NCBI GenBank assembly: GCA_002382805.1
Contig: DGAD01000003.1
Location: forward strand, 1-64,000
Direction: 5' to 3'
Length of the DNA: 64,000 bases
Source: Clostridiales bacterium UBA4039
GTDB taxonomy: Bacteria > Bacillota > Clostridia > Lachnospirales > Vallitaleaceae
Notes under the pieces: model-generated
What the model saw: the letters and a program-made list of their open reading frames with translations, nothing else
The model's database searches: none
Told to the model about the DNA's origin: nothing
Part shown: in pieces, positions 58,154 through 64,000 of the stretch
How positions within the stretch are numbered: the stretch's first letter is position 1
Layout: each line of letters opens with the position of its first letter
Program-made: the position numbers and the translations under genes

Positions 58154-59059
58154 ATGATGGATTCAAATGAACTTAATGAAAGAATTGAAAAAATGGCAAG
58201 CAGTAAAACTTTTGACTATATTGAAGCGTTTGAAATATTGAAAGAGAATAAGAATGATATTGAATTGTTTAGGAATAAAATTTTTCCGGTGATTAAACTT
58301 TTTGTTCCTAAAATGGTATATAAGTATTGTTCTTTTGGTGATAATTTGGAACTTAATAACTTGAAGCTTAAGACCCTTTCGGATAATAAAGTATTTTTAT
58401 CACATCATTCCAATATGAATGATCCTTTTGATAGTAAAGGATTATATTATGATAATCTTAAATTAGCAAAAGAAGTGGATAGGTTAAAAGATTGCAATGG
58501 TCTTATTATTGAAGATTTTGCAAAAGATATGGTTATGACTTGCTTTACAGCTAATGATTTTAATTGTTTACCTATGTGGGCTCATTATAGCAATAATCAC
58601 AATGGTTATTGTGTTTCATATGATACTGACATCCCTGAAAATCATATGCTCTTTAGTACAATAGTTCCTATACAATATATTGGAAATAGGATAGACATGA
58701 CAGAATATATGATAGATTATTTTACAAAGCTTGAAAAATTAGTCGATAAAAATATAGAAAAAGGAATTACTACCCATATAATTAGAGATTATGGAATGGT
58801 TTTCATTAGTCTGTTCTTCACTTGTTTAAAGCAAAATAAATGGTCATATGAAAATGAATATAGAGTAAGTGTAGGGAAAACACAGGGGAATGATTATCTG
58901 GAAGCTAAGCCGAAAGCAATTTATATAGGCATGAATTGTTCCAGTGAATATGAAGAAAAATTGATGGGAATAGCCGATTTTAATGATATTGAAATATTTA
59001 AGATGAAACCAAATAATCATACAACTTCATATGAATTGATACCAATGCCAATGGAATAA
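58154..59059 (+). CDS. DUF2971 domain protein
   Basis: A 301-aa protein of the DUF2971 family, recognised by MVYKYCSFGDNLELNNL, FLSHHSNMNDPFDSKGL and CFTANDFNCLPMWAHYSNNHNGYCVSYD. The family is of unknown biochemical function but turns up often in bacterial defence islands. A repeat of the FxSH..NMNDPFD and M.AHY..NHxGYC motifs is the family hallmark. It starts 45 nt after the helicase and precedes the polymerase by 35 nt. GGAGGAG lies 12 nt before the first ATG; the next ATG is 58157. Confidence 0.85.
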   Translation: MMDSNELNERIEKMASSKTFDYIEAFEILKENKNDIELFRNKIFPVIKLFVPKMVYKYCSFGDNLELNNLKLKTLSDNKVFLSHHSNMNDPFDSKGLYYDNLKLAKEVDRLKDCNGLIIEDFAKDMVMTCFTANDFNCLPMWAHYSNNHNGYCVSYDTDIPENHMLFSTIVPIQYIGNRIDMTEYMIDYFTKLEKLVDKNIEKGITTHIIRDYGMVFISLFFTCLKQNKWSYENEYRVSVGKTQGNDYLEAKPKAIYIGMNCSSEYEEKLMGIADFNDIEIFKMKPNNHTTSYELIPMPME

Positions 59060-59094
59060 TTTGAAAAAAATGGAAAATATAAGGGGGAGCTTAA

Positions 59095-62000
59095 ATGGTA
59101 AAGAAAAAAAGACAGTATCATATATGGCAAAACAATATCTTGGATTTACAAGAAGACGGTGATAAATTAAGATTAACCATCAGTAAAGATGAAGCAATCA
59201 TGACCAGTGAAACTTTTCTTTACTATATTTTGCATGAAAAGATTATGGGTAGATCATTTGATCCTGATGAAGAATATGAACAAAATGATGAAGGCATTGA
59301 TGTCCTTATTAAGAAGAATCTTTTACCAATTATTTCAATAGAAACCGGTAGAACTCGAAATAAAAAAACGAGTAAGCTATTGGAAAAATTGCTAAAGGAT
59401 GGCTTTTATTTAACGGATAAAAATAAGAATCATTTTGTTTTTCTGGATAATGTATTATCTGGTTCTCAGAATAAAGAATGCCGTCAAATATATGTTCTTG
59501 AAAAATATTATAAAAAGCTAAAGGAATATGTCTCTCTTGGTATTGAACCAACTAAATGTACGGTATCGAAAAATCTTACCAGAAACGCATTAATGACAAC
59601 GGATGTTTATTTAGTCCCGATTAAAATGAAAAAACTAGGAATCTGCATTATTCCAGATTGTGAAGTGCCGGTTTATGAAACAGTCAATATGGTTAAGCCA
59701 TATGAAAGAACACTGGATGAAACAAAAAAATACAAAGAATTAGAAGCGTATTTCGAAACCAAGAAGCAATATTATGCTCTCGCAAAGGAAGCTAGAACAC
59801 TTGTAAGTTCAAGTGATTGCAGCTTGAAAAGTGAAACGAAAGATAATAGAAATAAAGACAAGTATAAGACGCTTAATCAATGGGAAGATGATGGCAGAAG
59901 AATTAAAGTCGATCAATTACTAGAGCCTTGTGCAAGATTTAAAATAGTTAATGATGAGGTAAGGTACACTCCGCTATATAGTATTGAACAGACGGATGAA
60001 TTGAGTGAGGATGATGTACGAGAATTACCAATAAATGAATGGTCAACAGGTCTTCAGCTTGTAACAGAAGAGAGCCACGAATGTATTGAAAATGTTTTTG
60101 ATGGAATGGGATTAGTAAGTAAACGATTAGGGAATGTATTTAAGTCACATCTTGGCGTTCCATATAATATAAATGGATATCAATTAAGACTGCCTTCAGT
60201 GAAAGGTTTTTTTCCATGTGTTGATTTCCATGGATATTATGAAAAACATGGGATTTCTGAAATCGTTGATATGTGGGGAGAAAAACATAAGATTAAAGAG
60301 ATTGACCTTTTGATTACGGAATCAACGTTTAAAGCAAAATTGAATGTGGTTTTAAATAAAGACGGTACGGAAAAGAAAACTTGGTTGTTCAATTCAATTG
60401 ATGATTATAAAGAAAGACTGATTGAATATGGTTATGATGCCATTGGAATTTCAAATTATGCAAAGCCGATTGAAGAGGAATACCGAAGAGCTACCTATCA
60501 ATTATGGCTGGCATTAAATATCCATAAATTTGATATGCTTATGTTTGCAAATATTCAGGGGGAAATGTTGCATAAAGTGTTGTCACTTTATCGTAAAGAA
60601 GAAATTGATTGGGATGATGTCAAATATATTCAAAGTTTCTTGAGATTGATACGAAGTGAAAATCCTGATTCTAATTTAGGAAAAGACTGTGCGGATACAA
60701 TAACGGCACTTTATCTTGATAAGAAAATGGCATTTGATCGCAAGGTTATCCGTATGATTAGGGATGTTATTGAACGTAAAGTCGATGATATGAGTTTGGG
60801 AAGAACCTATGTTAAAGGGAAGTATATGTATGTTACTCAGGATATTATTGCGCTCTTAAGATATGCAGCTGCGAAAAATCATGATACATGGGAATACTGT
60901 GGATTTTTAAAAGAAAAGGAATGCTATGTCGGTGAAGCTATTATAGGAAGAGCTGTATTGGCTAGAAATCCGATTGTATCATATTCTGAAATAACGACAG
61001 TAGATTTTATCAAATATGATGATGAAGATTCAGAATTTATTAATCATATAGATAATATAGTACAGCTACCATTAGGAACAGAACCAGACCGTCTCGGAGG
61101 ATTAGACAAGGACGGGGATGAGGTTTTAGTAATGCCGGTAGATTATTTTCTGAATGAAAATGAAGTGAAATTTCTTCAAAATTATAATTTCATTGTTGAT
61201 GATGAATCAAATAAACGTCATGGTAAGAATCTATTGTCTGAACTGAATAAGGAAATAAAGAATTCTGCTATTGAGAATATAGGAAAAGAAAAAGTGACAC
61301 TCGAGGACTTTGTAATAAAAAGTTATGTACAGGTAAATGATGACGATAAGGCTGTTGCTCCAAGTAAGGAATGGTGCAAAGAGAATGTTATTGATTTTAT
61401 TATGGTATCAGAAGACAAAACCGGACAAATAACGGATATTGATTCAACCATTGAAAATATTGGATTAGCTGAAGGTGATGTTACAAAGTATGCTTTGCCA
61501 ATTGCTATAATGAAAGACCTTCAAGGAAAAATGATTGATGCAAGTAAAAGCGGTTTATTCGACCAAGTTATTATTCCAGAAGTTATAAGAAAAAAATTCG
61601 ATAAGCGTCCTTTATTTATGAAGTATAAGGGTGCTAGTGAATTTAAGTTAGACTATAAGCATGAATCGGGGTTAGACTTTCTTGGAAAGCGTATGGAGCA
61701 ATACAAAAGTTATGTAAAGCGAATACTTGTTGATGATGTTAATAGAAAAATTAAACAACAGTCCTTTAACAATATTTATAAATCAATGCTTAACCCAGAT
61801 TTAGATGGAAGAATTGTTCGACAAGTTATGGACGATTTAAATGATTTATATTCTAGATTTATTAGTAAAAATCGTGATTTGGCAATATCAAGGTCAAAGA
61901 TTAATAAATATTCTAGTGATGACCGGTATAAAGAGCAACGAGAACGAGTAGATCAAAAATATAAAGAATTGTACCGTGAAACGAAAGAAAAAGCAGAAGA

Positions 62001-62589
62001 GATTTGTAGTTGTCCATCCTTATTGGCAACAGCAGCAGTTAGGAAAACTTATATTGATACAAAATCAAACAATCAAAACGAGAACTATTCATTTTGCTGG
62101 GTAGTTGCTTCAGAAGGTATTTTACAAAACATTAAGCTAAATGAAGATAAAGAAAAAGTTTATATTGTTGATGCGACGGAACAAGATGAGAATAGCTTTG
62201 AGTGGTTAGGTGAATACTTTAAAGTGGTTAATGAATTTTCAGAATACGACATTGATTTTGAAGGTAAGAATATGGACATACCGGATGAGTATTATCGAAA
62301 AGAGGAAGAGCTGCCTGATTTAGAAAATCTAAAGTTTACATTGATGGGTGTGGACAAAGAGAATACAGAGATTGTTGCAGATAGTATTGACGGGAATAGC
62401 TTTTTCTTGTTTCAAAATGATAAAGGTTGGGTTTGTATGCTAGATGATATCAGCATTAAAGAAAAAGAAGTCGTGACTTCAGAGTATGATCTGAGAAGTT
62501 ATATTGATAAAGAGATTACAATAAAAGAAATTCTAAGAGCTAAAAATGGACAATCTGTTATTCAGGTTCTTGCGGATATCAAAGGATAG
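59095..62589 (+). CDS. Eukaryotic-type (QDE-1/RDR-like) RNA polymerase homolog, predicted RNA-dependent
   Basis: A 1164-aa protein. The key motif D671-K-D673-G674-D675 in GGLDKDGDEVLVMP matches the metal-binding DxDGD of QDE-1/RDR polymerases and of the beta-prime subunit of RNA polymerase. Flanking blocks also match: GRAVLARNP with A623-P626 as in RDR 'K/ARNP', then VQLPLGTEPDRLGG; the first barrel holds SVKGFF (Lys370) and LLITESTFKAK (Lys413), the likely catalytic lysines; FCWVVASEG (Trp1002) resembles the late RDR W-V block. AAGGGGGAG precedes the ATG. I infer RNA synthesis; RNA versus DNA template is untested. Confidence 0.85.
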   Translation: MVKKKRQYHIWQNNILDLQEDGDKLRLTISKDEAIMTSETFLYYILHEKIMGRSFDPDEEYEQNDEGIDVLIKKNLLPIISIETGRTRNKKTSKLLEKLLKDGFYLTDKNKNHFVFLDNVLSGSQNKECRQIYVLEKYYKKLKEYVSLGIEPTKCTVSKNLTRNALMTTDVYLVPIKMKKLGICIIPDCEVPVYETVNMVKPYERTLDETKKYKELEAYFETKKQYYALAKEARTLVSSSDCSLKSETKDNRNKDKYKTLNQWEDDGRRIKVDQLLEPCARFKIVNDEVRYTPLYSIEQTDELSEDDVRELPINEWSTGLQLVTEESHECIENVFDGMGLVSKRLGNVFKSHLGVPYNINGYQLRLPSVKGFFPCVDFHGYYEKHGISEIVDMWGEKHKIKEIDLLITESTFKAKLNVVLNKDGTEKKTWLFNSIDDYKERLIEYGYDAIGISNYAKPIEEEYRRATYQLWLALNIHKFDMLMFANIQGEMLHKVLSLYRKEEIDWDDVKYIQSFLRLIRSENPDSNLGKDCADTITALYLDKKMAFDRKVIRMIRDVIERKVDDMSLGRTYVKGKYMYVTQDIIALLRYAAAKNHDTWEYCGFLKEKECYVGEAIIGRAVLARNPIVSYSEITTVDFIKYDDEDSEFINHIDNIVQLPLGTEPDRLGGLDKDGDEVLVMPVDYFLNENEVKFLQNYNFIVDDESNKRHGKNLLSELNKEIKNSAIENIGKEKVTLEDFVIKSYVQVNDDDKAVAPSKEWCKENVIDFIMVSEDKTGQITDIDSTIENIGLAEGDVTKYALPIAIMKDLQGKMIDASKSGLFDQVIIPEVIRKKFDKRPLFMKYKGASEFKLDYKHESGLDFLGKRMEQYKSYVKRILVDDVNRKIKQQSFNNIYKSMLNPDLDGRIVRQVMDDLNDLYSRFISKNRDLAISRSKINKYSSDDRYKEQRERVDQKYKELYRETKEKAEEICSCPSLLATAAVRKTYIDTKSNNQNENYSFCWVVASEGILQNIKLNEDKEKVYIVDATEQDENSFEWLGEYFKVVNEFSEYDIDFEGKNMDIPDEYYRKEEELPDLENLKFTLMGVDKENTEIVADSIDGNSFFLFQNDKGWVCMLDDISIKEKEVVTSEYDLRSYIDKEITIKEILRAKNGQSVIQVLADIKG

Positions 62590-62591
62590 TC

Positions 62592-62639
62592 AGCAGCGAA
62601 GCTGCTTTCGAGTGAGAAATCACAGGAAGGAGGCAGCTT
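62592..62639 (+). promoter_or_regulatory. Alternative hairpins over the next gene's ribosome site
   Basis: AGCAGC (62592-62597) can pair with GCTGCT (62601-62606) in a 3-nt loop hairpin. The same right arm, as AAGCTGC (62599-62605), can pair instead with GCAGCTT (62633-62639), enclosing AAGGAGG, the Shine-Dalgarno of the 60-aa gene. The two pairings exclude each other, so this could act as a translation switch. Confidence 0.35.
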
Positions 62640-62641
62640 TA

Positions 62642-62824
62642 ATGAATGATAATGAGACTATTGTAATCTTGTCAGAGAGAATGGCAGGATGGCTTATGTA
62701 TAACCGATTTCATAAAATTGGTGAAAAGCCGGACTTAAAGAACAGGAACAGAAATGTATTTATATTTAGACAGTCAGAAGAACTAAGGAAAGCGATGGAA
62801 AAGTACAATGAGTTAGGAGTATAG
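62642..62824 (+). CDS. Small DUF5659-like protein, 60 aa
   Basis: ATG 62642 (after AAGGAGG) opens a 60-aa protein. ILSERMAGWLMYNRFHKIG, then NRNVFIFRQSEELRKAMEKY, fits the DUF5659 pattern seen in small proteins of Firmicute mobile elements. The in-frame ATG at 62546 would overlap the polymerase gene by 44 nt and bypass the ribosome site. Tight spacing (18 nt to the next start) places it in the operon. Possible role: small regulator or nucleic-acid-binding accessory. Confidence 0.65.
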   Translation: MNDNETIVILSERMAGWLMYNRFHKIGEKPDLKNRNRNVFIFRQSEELRKAMEKYNELGV

Positions 62825-62842
62825 GGCTGAGGTGACAATATT

Positions 62843-64000
62843 TTGGAGACAAAGAATAAAAAAATCGTATTAGAAAAAATTCCGGTAAATCGAACTTATA
62901 AGAATGATAAGGTGATTGATACAGTTTTATCTCATACGGTACAACTTAAAAAAGTTAATGACATAATTGAGGAAGGGACGGAAGACTTAACATTTGCAGA
63001 AGCCGTAAAAAATTATCCGGCTTTTGAGAAAAGAAATTTTTCAGACCAACAGGTTCAATTCGCATTTGATGCAGCAAGGATAATAACAGGAGAGTTAAAA
63101 GAGAAAAAACCTATTTTAGTTCCGGTTCGATGTGGATTTGGTAAATCTACATTTATAAATGCTATTGTACTGACTATCCTTAATAACTTGAAATTAAAAG
63201 GTGAACCGATTGAAGAAGCAGGAATTATTATTGTAACAGAACGATTAGAAGATTTGAAACAAATGCAAGCTTTAATTCAAGAGCGTATGGGTTTATATGA
63301 TCATCAAAAACGAACAGATGATAAAGGTCGATTTTATGACTTTGAAACACCATATATGTATATTTTGGAAAGTTGGAATCTGGATATTAACTGTGCTATG
63401 AGGGTGAAAAATTATGAAGAGTCATTAAATACTTGCCCGACTTGTCAATTTAAAAGCGATTGTAAAATTGGAAATCAAATTAAAATGCAATATAATAGTC
63501 CTATTTTAGGAATTACTACACCTAGATTTAACTATTATGCTGATAACGGAAATCTTAATGCTATTGGAAAGTGGAGAGGGATTAATAAGAAAACTGATGA
63601 AAAAACAACCTTAGCAAGAAAACTGATATTGATTGACGAAAAACCTCGATTGGCAAAAGTAGACGATGTTTCAAGAGAATTGGTTGATAGGTTAATTGAT
63701 ACTGTTTCTAGAATTGAAGAACATGAGTACGGATCATTTAGAGCTGATAAGAAAAAGATGAAAGCGGAATTGCGCAATGTTCGTAATAAAATTGACGATC
63801 TAATTACTAAATATGAAAAATACAAGAATGCTTATGTGAAATTGAATGAAGAAGTTTTTAGTAAGGAGTTTCTTGAACTATGGAATATTCATCTTAAGTT
63901 TGTACATAAGAAGCATATCGATGCAATTATTGATATGTTCAGCCATGGTGCAATATTTTGTAAAACAGGGAAATACGATCTTTTCAAAACCATTGGAATG
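62843..64000 (+). CDS. SF2 helicase with iron-sulfur-like cysteine set, partial
   Basis: TTG 62843 (after GAGGTG) opens a frame that continues past the window edge: 386 codons visible. Motif I VRCGFGKST (Lys101) lacks the first glycine but fits SF2 AxxGxGKS/T; motif II is LILIDEKP (Asp265-Glu266). Between them four cysteines, Cys184, Cys198, Cys201 and Cys207 (CPTCQFKSDC), sit where XPD/DinG helicases hold a 4Fe-4S cluster. A basic, helical stretch follows. It is likely the fifth gene of the operon. Motifs III-VI lie outside the window, so the family call is provisional. Confidence 0.6.
   Translation, partial: METKNKKIVLEKIPVNRTYKNDKVIDTVLSHTVQLKKVNDIIEEGTEDLTFAEAVKNYPAFEKRNFSDQQVQFAFDAARIITGELKEKKPILVPVRCGFGKSTFINAIVLTILNNLKLKGEPIEEAGIIIVTERLEDLKQMQALIQERMGLYDHQKRTDDKGRFYDFETPYMYILESWNLDINCAMRVKNYEESLNTCPTCQFKSDCKIGNQIKMQYNSPILGITTPRFNYYADNGNLNAIGKWRGINKKTDEKTTLARKLILIDEKPRLAKVDDVSRELVDRLIDTVSRIEEHEYGSFRADKKKMKAELRNVRNKIDDLITKYEKYKNAYVKLNEEVFSKEFLELWNIHLKFVHKKHIDAIIDMFSHGAIFCKTGKYDLFKTIGM

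Noticed and set aside
61105..61119. DxDGD as the beta-prime subunit of a normal RNA polymerase
   Set aside because: The motif is GLDKDGDEV, not NADFDGDQM; the gene is single, accessory and has none of the other rpoC blocks.
63535..63825. 96-aa minus-strand frame at the right end
   Set aside because: It lies wholly inside the partial helicase frame and has low-complexity composition typical of antisense reading.

Overview
The window is low-GC DNA from a Gram-positive clostridium-type bacterium. Evidence for this includes MecA, Veg, MutS2, RlmD with an iron-sulfur motif, a T-box leader in front of proS, Shine-Dalgarno-led genes throughout, an S-layer-homology protein and CheX (so probably a motile, chemotactic species). 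I cannot name the species; gene content and order resemble Lachnospirales-type Clostridia.

Bases 1-52,400 are ordinary chromosome. In order: mecA (minus strand); purA behind a PurR-box-like repeat; pth-mfd-foldase lipoprotein-metal ABC transporter; a HAD phosphatase and a membrane protein; T-box-proS; nifU-like (minus strand); a diguanylate cyclase, FAD enzyme, NatAB-like exporter, manA, cca, O-antigen-ligase-like protein, PEGA protein and phosphohexomutase run, which suggests envelope sugar work; veg, ispE, gntR and an exonuclease; a small membrane peptide followed by a highly structured non-coding stretch; hemolysin-III; a mannitol PTS locus with a regulator, two tandem paralogous permeases and a zinc-type dehydrogenase; SLH protein, AIR-synthase-like protein, Lrp regulator and aminotransferase; a PerR/Fur regulator; cheX and trmL; a two-component system, mutS2 and an acetyltransferase on the minus strand; M23 peptidase-bactofilin; a TIM-barrel (DUF692/MNIO-like) enzyme, yhaM and rlmD.

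Bases 52,400-64,000 are different: AGA-rich arginine codons, very large proteins, and one tight operon of five genes behind its own promoter, running off the right edge. The genes are a 1832-aa DUF4011-type SF1 helicase fused to a Vsr-like nuclease and DUF3320; a DUF2971 protein; a 1164-aa protein whose DxDGD motif and flanking blocks match the eukaryotic-type (QDE-1/RDR) RNA-dependent RNA polymerase fold; a 60-aa DUF5659-like protein; and a partial SF2 helicase with four cysteines between its ATPase motifs, as in XPD/DinG iron-sulfur helicases. An RDR-type polymerase in an operon with two helicases and a nuclease is the main discovery here. I infer a defence or mobile-element system acting on nucleic acids, perhaps making complementary RNA on invader transcripts. 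No function can be proven from sequence alone.
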